A DNA stretch of 64,000 nt from Variovorax sp. PBS-H4 (GCF_901827205.1 NZ_LR594675.1:5264001-5328000), one strand, 5' to 3'; shown: positions 1 through 8,813, counted from the first letter of the stretch. Notes: generated by a model not told the origin, from the sequence alone. Numbers and translations are program-made.

Positions 1-2
1 GC

Positions 3-968
3 GATACCGTGCTGCCCGTGGTCCCCATGTTCCACGTGAACGCCTGGGGCATTCCGTATATTGCCTGCATGGTGGGCGCCAAGCTGGTGTTCCCGGGCCC
101 GCGGCTCGACGGCGCGTCGCTGCACGCGTTGTTCGAAGCCGAAGGCGTTACCGTGTCTGCCGGCGTGCCGACCGTCTGGCAGGGACTGCTCGCGCATGTG
201 GAAGACAACGGGCTGAAGTTCAGCACCATGCGCCGAACGATCATCGGCGGTTCGGCGTGCCCGCCCGCGATGGTCCAGGCCTTCCAGGAGCGCCATGGTG
301 TTCAGGTGGTGCACGCCTGGGGCATGACGGAGACCAGCCCGCTGGGGTCGGTGTGCAAGCTCCAGCCGCGGCAGCTGCGGCTCGACGCAGCGCAGCGCCT
401 CGCCATCCAGGCCAAGCAGGGCCGCGCCGTGTTCGGCGTGGAGATGAAGATCGTCGATGCCGGTGGCGAACGTCTGCCGCACGACGGCCGCTCCGCAGGC
501 GAACTGATGGTGCGGGGCCCCTGGATCGCCTCGGGCTATTACCGCAGCGAAGACGCGGGCCCGGTGGTGGATGGCTGGTTTCCTACCGGCGATGTGTCGA
601 CCATCGACGCCGAAGGCTTCATGCAGATCACCGACCGCAGCAAGGACGTGATCAAGTCGGGCGGCGAGTGGATCGGCTCCATCGACCTGGAAAACATTGC
701 AGTTGCGCACCCCGCGGTGGCAGCTGCGGCCTGCATTGCCGCGCGCCACCCCAAGTGGGACGAGCGTCCGCTGCTGATCGTGGTGAAGAAGCCCGGTCAC
801 GACCTGTCGCGCGACGAACTGCTCGGCTTCTACGAAGGAAAGATCGCCAGATGGTGGACGCCGGACGACGTGGTGTTCGTCGACAGCATTCCCTTGGGTG
901 GAACCGGCAAGGTGCAGAAAAACCTGCTGCGCGACGCCTGGCGCGACCACTTGCTGACTTCGGCCTGA
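3..968 (+). CDS. Acyl-CoA synthetase (AMP-forming), C-terminal part
   Basis: The gene is cut by the left window edge and is open in frame from base 3. It encodes the C-terminal 320 or so residues of an ANL-superfamily fatty-acid/acyl-CoA ligase, which activates a carboxylic acid with ATP and CoA through an acyl-adenylate. Visible signatures are the substrate-pocket motif VPMFHVNAWG, the adenylate motif AWGMTETSP, the hinge region TDRSKDVIKSGGEWI and the C-terminal catalytic lysine in GGTGKVQK. The FHVNAWG motif is typical of the medium/long-chain AlkK/FadD-like subgroup. A porin gene follows 37 bases downstream. The acyl substrate cannot be told from the fragment. Confidence 0.93.
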   Translation, partial: DTVLPVVPMFHVNAWGIPYIACMVGAKLVFPGPRLDGASLHALFEAEGVTVSAGVPTVWQGLLAHVEDNGLKFSTMRRTIIGGSACPPAMVQAFQERHGVQVVHAWGMTETSPLGSVCKLQPRQLRLDAAQRLAIQAKQGRAVFGVEMKIVDAGGERLPHDGRSAGELMVRGPWIASGYYRSEDAGPVVDGWFPTGDVSTIDAEGFMQITDRSKDVIKSGGEWIGSIDLENIAVAHPAVAAAACIAARHPKWDERPLLIVVKKPGHDLSRDELLGFYEGKIARWWTPDDVVFVDSIPLGGTGKVQKNLLRDAWRDHLLTSA

Positions 969-1005
969 GGCACCCGATAACCATTCCTATGAGGAGACAC
1001 AAACC

Positions 1006-2235
1006 ATGAAGAAACTCGTGCTGCCACTTTGCGCGCTCGCTGCTGCAGGTACCGCCCCGGCGCAATCGTCACTCACCCTGTTCGGGGTCGTCGATGCGGG
1101 CATCAGCTACTACAGCGTCAAGAGCCGTTCCTGGGGCGCGACGCTGCCGCAGGAGGTGACGCAAAGCCAGAAGGTGTTGTCCAACTCGGGCTACAACTCC
1201 AGCCGGATCGGATTCCGAGGGACCGAAGACCTCGGCGGCGGGCTGGCGGCGAGCTTCTGGCTGGAAGCGCCGGTGGCCAACGACTCGGGCGCCTCCGGCA
1301 TCGCGAACTTCGGCCGCCGCTCCACGGTCAGCCTGTCCGGCCCCTTCGGCGAAGTTCGACTGGGCCGCGACTACACGGCCTCGTTCTGGAACGACGCGGT
1401 GTTCGATCCTTTCGGCGTCAACGGCGTCGGCACCAACCTGGTCGCGGTGGTCAACAGCAACCTGGCGGCTTCGCGGGCCCTGGCCACCGGCGGGCTGCTG
1501 GGCGGGGGGCTGTCTGCGGGTACCGACAGCTATCTGCGCACCAGCAACGCCATCAGCTACTTTCTGCCGGCGGGGCTCGCGGGTGTTTACGGGCAGGTGC
1601 AGTACGCGTTCCACGAGAACACCAAGGTCAGCTCTGTCCCGGCCGGCACGTCCGAACGCGGGCGCTACGTGGGCGGCCGCCTGGGCTGGACCGACGGCAA
1701 GGCCGACGTGGCACTGGGCTATGGCGAAAGCACCTTGCTCAGTACCCTGCCCAATGCGGAGAAGATCAAGAGCCTGAACATCGGCGGCTCCTACGACTTC
1801 GGAATGGTGAAGATCCTCGGCGAATGGTCGCGCGTGCGCGATGTGCGCGATGGCACTGTGGCCCTCCCCCTCGGGGCGACGGACCGCTACGACGGCCTCG
1901 TCGCCGGCGTGAACGTCCCAGTGGGTCCGGGCGTCATCCGCGCTTCCGTTGCGCGGGTGAACTTCAAGAACGGCAACAGCCTGCCGGACAGCGATGCCTC
2001 GGTCAACAAGCTGGCACTCGGCTATGTCCACAACCTGTCCAAGCGCACGGCGCTGTATGCGTCGGTAGCGCGCATCCGCATTCGCAACGGCCACAACAAT
2101 CCGACGGTGATGGGCGTCACTCCGCTCGTTCTGAGCCTCCCTGCCATCCTGCCCCAACCTGCCTATGTCAGCACCGGCGGCCTGGAGCCTCGCAGTTCCT
2201 ACGGCTACGACTTCGGGATCAGGCACGCCTTCTGA
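1006..2235 (+). CDS. Outer-membrane porin, Burkholderiales trimeric type
   Basis: The gene encodes a 409-residue general porin that should form a 16-stranded outer-membrane beta-barrel for small solutes. Residues 1-19 form a signal peptide (KK followed by a short hydrophobic run ending in PAQS). The mature protein begins SLTLFGVVDAGISYY, the usual first strand of Neisseria/Burkholderia OmpC-like porins, and it ends in a strand finishing with phenylalanine (GIRHAF), the outer-membrane assembly signal. Alternating YGQVQYAF and LGYGES-type strands run throughout. The ATG follows a GAGGAGA ribosome site. It sits just behind the acyl-CoA ligase gene and may serve uptake of its substrate, which is an inference from position only. 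Confidence 0.95.
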   Translation: MKKLVLPLCALAAAGTAPAQSSLTLFGVVDAGISYYSVKSRSWGATLPQEVTQSQKVLSNSGYNSSRIGFRGTEDLGGGLAASFWLEAPVANDSGASGIANFGRRSTVSLSGPFGEVRLGRDYTASFWNDAVFDPFGVNGVGTNLVAVVNSNLAASRALATGGLLGGGLSAGTDSYLRTSNAISYFLPAGLAGVYGQVQYAFHENTKVSSVPAGTSERGRYVGGRLGWTDGKADVALGYGESTLLSTLPNAEKIKSLNIGGSYDFGMVKILGEWSRVRDVRDGTVALPLGATDRYDGLVAGVNVPVGPGVIRASVARVNFKNGNSLPDSDASVNKLALGYVHNLSKRTALYASVARIRIRNGHNNPTVMGVTPLVLSLPAILPQPAYVSTGGLEPRSSYGYDFGIRHAF

Positions 2236-2381
2236 TCCCGCGCCCCGCTTGGCCGCTGGCGCCGCAAGGCGGCAGCGCGAATGTGAAATACGTCACAGTT
2301 TGTTCGCCGGCTAGACCATCTGGCGTATTTTTTGCTGAAGGAGAAAATCAGATACTTGCCGTAACGAATACCAAAGTTCCT

Positions 2382-2654
2382 ATGGCCTCAGAAGCAATCT
2401 TCCTTCCAGCCGCCGGCAGCGTCCAGTTCGCCATCTACCCGGACGGGTACGACGGGGCCCGCATCATTGCCAGAATCGACGAAGAGGCTCTGCACGCCCG
2501 CTTCCAGGCCGCCGACGGCGAATTCGAACTGGTGCGAACGTACGACCGCAACGCCGATTCGATCGACGCGCTTGCGACCGCACGCTACCGGGAGAATCCC
2601 CGGGTCGAGATCTGCCTGCGCAGCACGGACTTCCAGGCGGCCGGGGCAAGCTGA
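2382..2654 (+). CDS. DUF1488-like small protein
   Basis: The gene encodes a 90-residue hypothetical protein. The pattern of a short beta hairpin (VQFAIYPDGYDGARIIARI), an alternating helix (EEALHARF) and a closing arginine-rich helix resembles the DUF1488 family, which is common in Burkholderiales and has no assigned function. There is no signal peptide or membrane segment. I took the ATG at 2382, although the ribosome site is weak there; an AAGGAG lies about 40 bases upstream, so the true start could differ. It is flanked by the porin and by the convergent acetolactate-synthase gene. Confidence 0.6.
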   Translation: MASEAIFLPAAGSVQFAIYPDGYDGARIIARIDEEALHARFQAADGEFELVRTYDRNADSIDALATARYRENPRVEICLRSTDFQAAGAS

Positions 2655-2695
2655 TCAGTTCGGTATCCGCCGACAGCATGGCGCGCCGAGCACCC

Positions 2696-4453
2696 TCACG
2701 CCTCTTCGTACCAGCAGTCTCGGCCCAGCGTCACGCGGTGGTGGCCCTGCCCCGCGGGTATCATCGGGAAGCAGTTCTCCTGCGCCGCCACCTGCACGTC
2801 CAGGAAAAAGGGGCCGGGGCAGGCCAGGCACTCGGCCAATGCGTCCTGCAGTTCGGCCGTATCGCCCACACGCCGCGCGCTCCAGCCGAAGGCCCGGGCC
2901 AGAGCGACGAAGTCCGGCAACGCCTCGTTCCAGCTGTGGCTCAGCCGGTTGCCGTGGTTGAGCTCCTGCCACTGTCGCACCATCCCCATGTAGCCGTTGT
3001 TGCAAAGCACCAGCTTGACGGGCGCACGATGCTGCACGGCGGTGGAGAGCTCCTGGATGTTCATCAGCACCGACGCGTCGCCGCTCACGCACACCGTGAG
3101 CGCCTCGGGGTGCGCGATCTGTGCGCCGATTGCGGCCGGCAAGCCGTAGCCCATGGTGCCGGCGCCGCCCGAGGTCAGCCAGCGGCGTGGGCGTTCGAAG
3201 CGAAGGTGTTGCGCCGCCCACATCTGGTGCTGCCCCACGTCGGTGGAGACGATGGCATCTCGCCCCGAAAGCGCCTGTTGCAGCGAGACCATCAATTGCT
3301 GCGGCAGGATCGTGTCGGCGCGTGGCGCGAAATCCAGGCAACGCCGCGCGCGCCAGCCCTCGATGCGCCGCCACCAGAGCGCGAGGCGCTCGGGGGCCAG
3401 CCCTTCCAGCGCAGGCATGCCGAGCAACGCCTCCAGCACTGCGCCGCAGTCGCCGACCATCGGCACGTCGACCTTCACCACCTTGTCGATGCTCGCCGGA
3501 TCGATGTCGATGTGGATCTTGCGCGCCTGCGGGCAGAACTCGGCCAGTTTGCCGGTCACGCGGTCGTCGAAACGGGCGCCGACACAGAGCACCAGGTCGG
3601 CTTCGTGCATGGCCAGGTTGGCCTGCAGCGTGCCGTGCATTCCCAGCATGCCGAGGAAGCGCGGGTCGGAAGCCGGGAACGCGCCCAGGCCCATCAGCGT
3701 CAGCGTGCAGGGCGCGTCGAGACGGCGCGCCAGCGTCGTCAAAGCCTCGCAGGCGGCCGGGCCGGCGTTGACCAGGCCACCGCCGCCGTAGAGCACCGGC
3801 CGGCGGGCCGTGGACAGCAGATCGGCCGCTCGCTCCAGGCTGGCTCGCGGCAGCCGGGCGTCGGCGCCGCTGCGGTACCGACGCGCCGTCGCGACGTCGC
3901 CGGCCTCGTGCCCGAGCAGCGCCTGCTGCACATCCTTGGGCACGTCGAGCAGCACCGGCCCCGGCCGGCCACCTGCGGCGATGGCGAGCGCGAGACGAAC
4001 GCGAGAAGGGATCTCCTCTGCATTGCGCAGTTGGTGGTTCCATTTGGTCACCGGCCGCGACATGCCCAGCGCATCGCTTTCCTGGAACGCATCGGTGCCG
4101 ATCACCGCCGTCGCGACCTGCCCGCTGATGCACAGGATGGGCACCGAGTCGCTGATCGCATCGAGCAGCCCGGTCATCGTGTTGCCGACGCCTGGCCCGG
4201 AGGTGACGAGCACCACGCCGACCCGGCCGGTGCTGCGCGCATAGCCCTCTGCAGCGTGCACCGCCGCCTGCTCGTGCCGCACCAGCACGTGGCGCAGCCG
4301 CGGCTCGCCGAACAGTGCATCGTAGAGGGGCAGCGCCGCGCCGCCGGGATAGCCGAAGATGGTGTCGACACCGCATTCGATCAGTGTCTGCAGCACGGCT
4401 TGGGCGCCGTTGCGAAGCGAGAGAAGCGCCGGCATGGGAGCAAGGGTTTGCAT
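2696..4453 (-). CDS. ilvB: Acetolactate synthase large-subunit-like TPP enzyme
   Basis: The gene encodes a 585-residue thiamine-diphosphate enzyme of the acetohydroxyacid synthase type, which condenses pyruvate with pyruvate or 2-oxobutyrate. The N-terminal pyrimidine-binding domain carries GYPGGAALPLYDAL (residues 34-47) and the catalytic glutamate E61 in VRHEQAA. A central FAD/nucleotide-type domain follows, and the C-terminal pyrophosphate domain begins GDASVLMN at residue 458 with the NN pair of the metal site in LCNNGYMG. The length and the ending PMIPAGQGHHRVTLG fit biosynthetic AHAS. No small subunit is adjacent, so it may be a second, Lrp-controlled copy. The Lrp/AsnC gene is divergent, with starts 64 bases apart. 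Confidence 0.88.
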   Translation of the reverse strand: MQTLAPMPALLSLRNGAQAVLQTLIECGVDTIFGYPGGAALPLYDALFGEPRLRHVLVRHEQAAVHAAEGYARSTGRVGVVLVTSGPGVGNTMTGLLDAISDSVPILCISGQVATAVIGTDAFQESDALGMSRPVTKWNHQLRNAEEIPSRVRLALAIAAGGRPGPVLLDVPKDVQQALLGHEAGDVATARRYRSGADARLPRASLERAADLLSTARRPVLYGGGGLVNAGPAACEALTTLARRLDAPCTLTLMGLGAFPASDPRFLGMLGMHGTLQANLAMHEADLVLCVGARFDDRVTGKLAEFCPQARKIHIDIDPASIDKVVKVDVPMVGDCGAVLEALLGMPALEGLAPERLALWWRRIEGWRARRCLDFAPRADTILPQQLMVSLQQALSGRDAIVSTDVGQHQMWAAQHLRFERPRRWLTSGGAGTMGYGLPAAIGAQIAHPEALTVCVSGDASVLMNIQELSTAVQHRAPVKLVLCNNGYMGMVRQWQELNHGNRLSHSWNEALPDFVALARAFGWSARRVGDTAELQDALAECLACPGPFFLDVQVAAQENCFPMIPAGQGHHRVTLGRDCWYEEA

Positions 4454-4517
4454 GCGTTGATTCTTCCGTCTTCGGTGCAGAATGTGCTTCGTTTGTGGGA
4501 AGAATCAGGCGGCTTTC

Positions 4518-5012
4518 TTGAACAGCAATCGTAAAAAGAGCGGTAATAACGAAGAATTTTTTGACAAGATCGACCTGGCGATCCTGCGCGTGCTGCTTCG
4601 CGACTCGCGAAAGACGCTGCAGGAGATCGGCGCCGAGGTCGGGCTGGCGGCCACCAGCTGCTGGAGCCGGATCAAGAAACTGGAGGCCAGTGGCGTGATC
4701 AAGCGCTACACGGTCGATGTCGACGCGGCCAAGCTGGGTTATCAGGATTCCGTGATCGTGCAGCTCACGCTGGAGAGCCACAGCGACGAGACGCTGTATG
4801 AATTCGGCCGCGTGCTGGCCAGCATCCCGGAGGTCCAGGAAGCCTACCTGGTCTCAGGCGACTACGACTACTACATCCGCATTGCAGTGCGCGACACGCG
4901 TGACTACGAACGCCTGCTGCGCGAGAGGCTCTACAAGATTCCCGGCATCCGCCATAGCCAGTCGCATTTCGTATTGCGCGTACTCAAGGAAGCGAGTGCG
5001 CCGCTGATCTGA
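4518..5012 (+). CDS. Lrp/AsnC-family transcriptional regulator
   Basis: The gene encodes a 164-residue feast/famine regulator. The N-terminal winged helix-turn-helix (about residues 15-65) includes LAILRVLLRDSRKTLQEI and a recognition helix ending in WSRIKKLEASGVI; the C-terminal AsnC ligand-binding domain spans about 70-155 with VQEAYLVSGDYDYYI. I chose TTG at 4518 because AGGCGG lies seven bases upstream; an in-frame ATG at 4482 would begin only 28 bases from the divergent gene. It probably controls the divergent acetolactate-synthase-like gene and itself in response to an amino acid, as expected for the family, but no binding data are available. Confidence 0.92.
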   Translation: MNSNRKKSGNNEEFFDKIDLAILRVLLRDSRKTLQEIGAEVGLAATSCWSRIKKLEASGVIKRYTVDVDAAKLGYQDSVIVQLTLESHSDETLYEFGRVLASIPEVQEAYLVSGDYDYYIRIAVRDTRDYERLLRERLYKIPGIRHSQSHFVLRVLKEASAPLI

Positions 5013-5034
5013 GGGCCGGCACAGGCTTGCGCCA

Positions 5035-5057
5035 GACCGCATTCCTGGAATGCGGTC
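5035..5057 (+). terminator. Perfect 10-bp hairpin after the Lrp gene
   Basis: GACCGCATTC (5035-5044) and GAATGCGGTC (5048-5057) are exact reverse complements around a three-base loop, 22 bases after the stop of the Lrp gene. There is no following T tract on the plus strand, so it is not a standard intrinsic terminator. It may act as an mRNA end stabiliser or bidirectional barrier between the convergent genes. Confidence 0.5.
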
Positions 5058-5081
5058 CGATCATCATGAGAGATGTCAGGA

Positions 5082-5297
5082 TCAGCTGGGCTGGAGCGGC
5101 GCTTCCGGCGACTGCGTGCCTTGCACGAGATCCTGCCGCTGTTGTTGCTGGTGCTGCGGCATGCCGACCGCGGCCAAGCCGCGCCTCGCAATGCCCTTGA
5201 CGAGATGCCGCGGGAGATGATGCGCCTTGGCGAGCAAAGCCAGGGCTTCGCTGCGCGCCGGCTCGCAGGCCGGCAGCAACTTCTGCAATGAACTCAT
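5082..5297 (-). CDS. Small hypothetical protein
   Basis: This open frame of 71 codons begins MSSLQKLLPACEPARSEAL and is preceded by an AAGGACG ribosome-like site. It contains an alanine/leucine-rich helical first half (LALLAKAHHLPRHLVKGIARRG) and a glutamine-rich tail (QHQQQQRQ). No family is recognised. The amphipathic first half looks protein-like rather than random, which is the main support. It lies in the gap between the Lrp gene and the RidA gene and could be a lineage-specific protein. Confidence 0.45.
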   Translation of the reverse strand: MSSLQKLLPACEPARSEALALLAKAHHLPRHLVKGIARRGLAAVGMPQHQQQQRQDLVQGTQSPEAPLQPS

Positions 5298-5486
5298 CGT
5301 GGTCGTCCTTGCGCCGGAGAAACGGAAACCCTGGCTCTGCGTCGTGGCGCCGCAGGCTTTTCATCGCGTAAAGGAGAGGCGGTCCCGGCACGGCCGCGGC
5401 GCATTATGTGCGCGCCCGCAGCCGGAGCGCCAGCCAATAAGCCTGCTGCCGGCAGTCTTTTTGGGCGCACGCCCAGGAGACACCGA

Positions 5487-5903
5487 TCACGCCAGAGCCG
5501 TGGCCTCCACCTCGACCTTGAACCCGAAGTGCAGCGGCCCGGTCGGCACCACGGCCCTCGCGGGGCGTGAGGGTCCGGCCCAGCCCTCGTAAATGGCGTC
5601 GAAGGCGGGCCAGTTGGCAATGTCGTCGAGATAGATGCGCACCTGGAGCAACTTGTCGATACCCGAACCTGCCGCCAGCAAGGCCGCCCGAACGTTCGCC
5701 AGCGCCTGTGTCACCTGCGCTTCGAAGCCCGCATCGATCAGGCGCTCGCCATGCGGCGCGATCGGCAACTGGCCGGCAATGAACACCAACCCGCCGCCAA
5801 CCGCAACATGGCTGTAGTGGCCGCCCGGCCTGGCCAGCGCCGCTACCGGGACATGGACAGCGCCGGACGTGCGCTCCGGTCGGACCACGTTTTCACCAGC
5901 CAT
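5487..5903 (-). CDS. RidA-family enamine/imine deaminase
   Basis: The gene encodes a 138-residue member of the RidA/YjgF family, which hydrolyses reactive 2-aminoacrylate-type enamines to keto acids and ammonia in the cytosol. Typical motifs are GGLVFIAGQLPI, the trimer-interface segment QALANVRAALLAAG, the conserved arginine in LLQVRIYLDDI, and the RPARAVVPTGPL segment near the end. I start at the ATG at 5903, which overlaps the end of the upstream D-amino-acid lyase gene by 11 bases, suggesting coupled translation. That pairing makes sense: a PLP dehydratase releases enamines that RidA would quench. Confidence 0.92.
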   Translation of the reverse strand: MAGENVVRPERTSGAVHVPVAALARPGGHYSHVAVGGGLVFIAGQLPIAPHGERLIDAGFEAQVTQALANVRAALLAAGSGIDKLLQVRIYLDDIANWPAFDAIYEGWAGPSRPARAVVPTGPLHFGFKVEVEATALA

Positions 5904-7038
5904 GAAAACGCTCCCAGGTTTGCACGGTGCCGTTTGCCGCCAGCGCCTCGTAGGCGGGAAACTGTGCGCCGGTGGCGCAGGCATGGTTGGGCATTATCCG
6001 AAGCCGGGTCCCGGTCGGGAAACGCGCCACGATGTCCGCGTCCGCAGAGCCCTCGCGCGACAGGATGCCGTGCTCCTGGTTGGCTGCCGAGAGCAAGTAG
6101 CCGTCGATCGGCACGCCGTCCATGGTGCACACCGCGCCATAGCCGTAGTCGCGCTGCTGGTTGGCCGTGCCCCGGTCGCGGCTCATGGCCATCCAGCCTG
6201 CATCGACAATGGCCCAGCCCTTGTCGGCCTGGTGCCCGATGACGGTGGTGAGCACGCTCAGCGCGATGTCATCGGTGCTGCAGACGCCCACGTTGCGCAT
6301 CACGAGGTCGAAGAACACATAGACCCCGGCCCGCAGTTCGGTCACGCCCTCCAGCGAGGCCGCCCCTAGCGCCGTGGGGGTGGAGCCTACTGACACGATG
6401 GGACACGGCAGGCCTGCATCGCGCAGGCGTTGCGCGGCCAGCACGCAGCCGGCGCGCTCCTGCTCGGCAAGGGCAGCAAGGGCCTCGGGCGTATTCAATT
6501 CGTAGCTGGAGCCGGCATGCGTCAGCACCCCGGCAAGGCGCATGCCGCCCTGATGCAACACGCGGCCGACTTCGATGAGGACGTCCTCCGCCGGCTTGAT
6601 GCCGGAGCGGTGGCCGTCGGTGTCGATCTCGATGAGCACCTCGAAAGCGTGGCCATGCTCGCGGCCGAATTCGGCGATCGCTCGTGCGCCCTCGACGCTG
6701 TCGGTCAGGATCTGCAGCGCACAACCGCGCTGGCGCAGGTCCAGCGCATGCGCGAGCCGGTGCGGCGCCATGCCGACGGCATAGAGGATGTCGGTCACGC
6801 CGTGGCCAAAGAATTGATCGGCCTCTTTCAGCGTCGACACCGTAATGCCGGTTGCGCCGGCATCGAGCTGGGCGGCAACCACATTGGCGCATTTGGTGGT
6901 CTTGACATGCGGGCGGAAGCGCACGCCCAAGGCATCGGCCCGCTGCTGCATTCGGACGATGTTCTGCTGCATGCGCTGCAGCGACACGATGGCTGCGGGC
7001 GTGTCGATGTCGGCAAGTTTCTTGACGTGGTTCTGCAT
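5893..7038 (-). CDS. D-threonine aldolase / D-serine dehydratase-like PLP enzyme
   Basis: The gene encodes a 381-residue protein of the DSD1/D-threonine aldolase family: an alanine-racemase-like TIM barrel (about 10-245) followed by a metal-binding beta domain (about 260-365). The PLP-lysine motif RPHVKTTK places K46 as the Schiff-base residue, and H352 and C354 in PNHACATG correspond to the zinc ligands of this family. It should cleave a D-hydroxy amino acid, by aldol cleavage or dehydration; which one cannot be decided. It is in an operon with a Bug receptor gene 14 bases upstream and a RidA gene overlapping downstream. Confidence 0.9.
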   Translation of the reverse strand: MQNHVKKLADIDTPAAIVSLQRMQQNIVRMQQRADALGVRFRPHVKTTKCANVVAAQLDAGATGITVSTLKEADQFFGHGVTDILYAVGMAPHRLAHALDLRQRGCALQILTDSVEGARAIAEFGREHGHAFEVLIEIDTDGHRSGIKPAEDVLIEVGRVLHQGGMRLAGVLTHAGSSYELNTPEALAALAEQERAGCVLAAQRLRDAGLPCPIVSVGSTPTALGAASLEGVTELRAGVYVFFDLVMRNVGVCSTDDIALSVLTTVIGHQADKGWAIVDAGWMAMSRDRGTANQQRDYGYGAVCTMDGVPIDGYLLSAANQEHGILSREGSADADIVARFPTGTRLRIMPNHACATGAQFPAYEALAANGTVQTWERFHGW

Positions 7039-7052
7039 ATGGCTCGCTCGTG

Positions 7053-8039
7053 TCAGTCGAGGTATTCGCCCTTGGCCTTGAGGGCCGGCACGTCGTCGCG
7101 GATGCCGCGCTCAATGAGCGCGGCGACGGCCGCAGGCGTCGCGTCGGCAGGCGCGGGCAGCACGACACCCAAGCCCTCCATCTGCTTTCGCAGAGCCGGA
7201 TCGGCGACCGCCTGCTGCAGCGCGCTGGTCAACTTCGCCAGCACGGGTTGCGGCGTGCCCCGCGGGGCGAAGAAGGCGTTCCAGGAACGCACATCCAGGG
7301 GATGACCGGACTCCGTCGCGGTGCTGACACGAGGCAGCTGCGTCAGGCGCATGCTCGACAGTACAGCAATGGCCTTGATACGTCCGCCTGCGACCTGCGG
7401 CAGCGCGGTGGTGCTCTGGTCGCACATGAAATCGGTCTGACCGCCCATCAGGTCGTTGACCGCCGGCGCTACACCCTTGTAGGGCACGTGCGTGACGTTC
7501 TGGCCCATGGACGACAGCAGCAGCACGCAGCCGTAGTGCGATATGGACCCGACTCCCGCGCTGCCGTAAGAAGCCTTGCCCTTGTTCGTCGACAGCCAGG
7601 CTGCGAACTCGCGCAGGTCTTTGGCCGGAAGGTCGGCGCGTGCGAGCAACAGCATCGGTGCCGCGCCTGCCGGACCGATAGGTGCGAAATCGGCGACAGG
7701 GTCGTACGCCAGCTTCTTGTAGAGCGCGACATTGGCGACGTGCGTGCCGATCCCGCCGAAAGAAATCGTGTAGCCATCGGGAGCCGCCTTGGTGGCCTTG
7801 GTCAAGCCGATAGCGCCATTGGCGCCGCCGAGGTTTTCGATCACGATGGGCTGGCCCAGGGGCACGGCCATCTTCTGTGCGACGGCGCGAGCCAGCGCGT
7901 CGCTGGGACCGCCGGCCGGAAACGGAACGATCAGCGTCACAGGGCGGCTGGGATATGCCTCGGCGATGGCTCCGGGCGTCGCGAACAAGCTGGCGCAGAG
8001 GGCGGCAAGGCTGCCAGCCAGGCGAAGAAAGTCGATCAT
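7053..8039 (-). CDS. Bug/TctC-type tripartite tricarboxylate binding protein
   Basis: The gene encodes a 328-residue periplasmic binding protein of the Bug family. A signal peptide occupies about residues 1-27 (hydrophobic LAGSLAALCASLF, then AIAEAYPSRP). The mature domain shows the family hallmarks VTLIVPFPAGGPSDALAR, IVIENLGGANGAIG and LFAPRGTP-like segments (here FFAPRGTPQPVL). It would bind a carboxylated small molecule; no TctA/TctB membrane partners are nearby, as is common for orphan Bug proteins. It sits second in the HAD-Bug-lyase-RidA operon, suggesting capture of that lyase's substrate (inference). Confidence 0.94.
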   Translation of the reverse strand: MIDFLRLAGSLAALCASLFATPGAIAEAYPSRPVTLIVPFPAGGPSDALARAVAQKMAVPLGQPIVIENLGGANGAIGLTKATKAAPDGYTISFGGIGTHVANVALYKKLAYDPVADFAPIGPAGAAPMLLLARADLPAKDLREFAAWLSTNKGKASYGSAGVGSISHYGCVLLLSSMGQNVTHVPYKGVAPAVNDLMGGQTDFMCDQSTTALPQVAGGRIKAIAVLSSMRLTQLPRVSTATESGHPLDVRSWNAFFAPRGTPQPVLAKLTSALQQAVADPALRKQMEGLGVVLPAPADATPAAVAALIERGIRDDVPALKAKGEYLD

Positions 8040-8067
8040 GGGCAGGTCTCTGGTGGGTGGGATGGAA

Positions 8068-8742
8068 TCAGAACGCGGCCGGATGCGAGCCGCGCAGCCA
8101 TGGCAGCACGCCGTCGAGCGTCGGCGACTCGACTTCCGCCAACGGCGCGCCATCGGGCCTGGCCAACCCGACTCGGTTGTGCCAATACGTACGCAAGCCG
8201 ACGCTTGCCGTGCCGAACATGTCGTAGCCGGAACCCGCAACGAAGGCTGCCTCGCCCGGCTGCACGTCCAATCGCTCCAACGCCAGGCGATAGGGCCTGG
8301 GGTCGGGCTTGTAGAAGCCTGCCTCTTCGGAGGTCACGACCACATCCCAGTCGATTCCCAGGCGTCGAGCGGCGCGTTGGCCAAGGCGTCGGGAGCAATT
8401 GGTCACCACAGCCAGCTTGCAGTGCGGCTTGAGCGCCTGCAGCAGTTCGGCAGCGCCGCTCCAGGCCGGCAGCTCGTCCCAATGGTCGTCCAACGCCTGC
8501 GATGCGCCAGCGGGCAGCCCGACGGCAGCGCCGGCCTGCCGCACCAGGTCTTCGTATGGCACGTAAGCGCCGCAACCATAAGTGAGCCGCAGGTATTCGG
8601 CACGCCAGGCACGGCCCATCTGCTCGGAACCGGCGGCCACGTTCCAGACCGTCCAGGAATCCAGCAGCGCAGTGAGCAGGTCGAACAGCACGGCCGGCGG
8701 ATAACGCCCGGCTGCAGCGATGGGAGTCGAAGTGATTTGCAT
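8068..8742 (-). CDS. HAD-superfamily hydrolase, haloacid-dehalogenase-like
   Basis: The gene encodes a 224-residue HAD hydrolase. Motif I is AVLFDLLTALLDSW, keeping the nucleophilic aspartate but with leucines where phosphatases have the second Asp; motif II is VVTNCS; the motif III lysine is in FYKPDPRPY; motif IV is VAGSGYDMFG. The missing second motif-I aspartate and the cap-like helices resemble type II haloacid dehalogenases more than phosphatases. It is the first gene of the minus-strand operon (28 bases before the Bug gene) and is divergent from a LysR gene. The substrate is unknown. Confidence 0.88.
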   Translation of the reverse strand: MQITSTPIAAAGRYPPAVLFDLLTALLDSWTVWNVAAGSEQMGRAWRAEYLRLTYGCGAYVPYEDLVRQAGAAVGLPAGASQALDDHWDELPAWSGAAELLQALKPHCKLAVVTNCSRRLGQRAARRLGIDWDVVVTSEEAGFYKPDPRPYRLALERLDVQPGEAAFVAGSGYDMFGTASVGLRTYWHNRVGLARPDGAPLAEVESPTLDGVLPWLRGSHPAAF

Positions 8743-8813
8743 GCGACCACTTTAGGCGAGCCAAGGCACGCTTGTGCTTCACTCTTGAGTCATCAATAGT
8801 TAAGCTCCAGTGA

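Noticed and set aside
1029..2654. A long 541-codon frame over the porin gene
   Set aside because: It overlaps the porin in another frame; only its last 90 codons, from 2382, look like a protein.
2655..4781. A 708-codon frame overlapping the acetolactate-synthase gene and the Lrp gene
   Set aside because: Arginine/alanine-rich shadow translation typical of GC-rich DNA; the real gene in another frame has clear TPP motifs.
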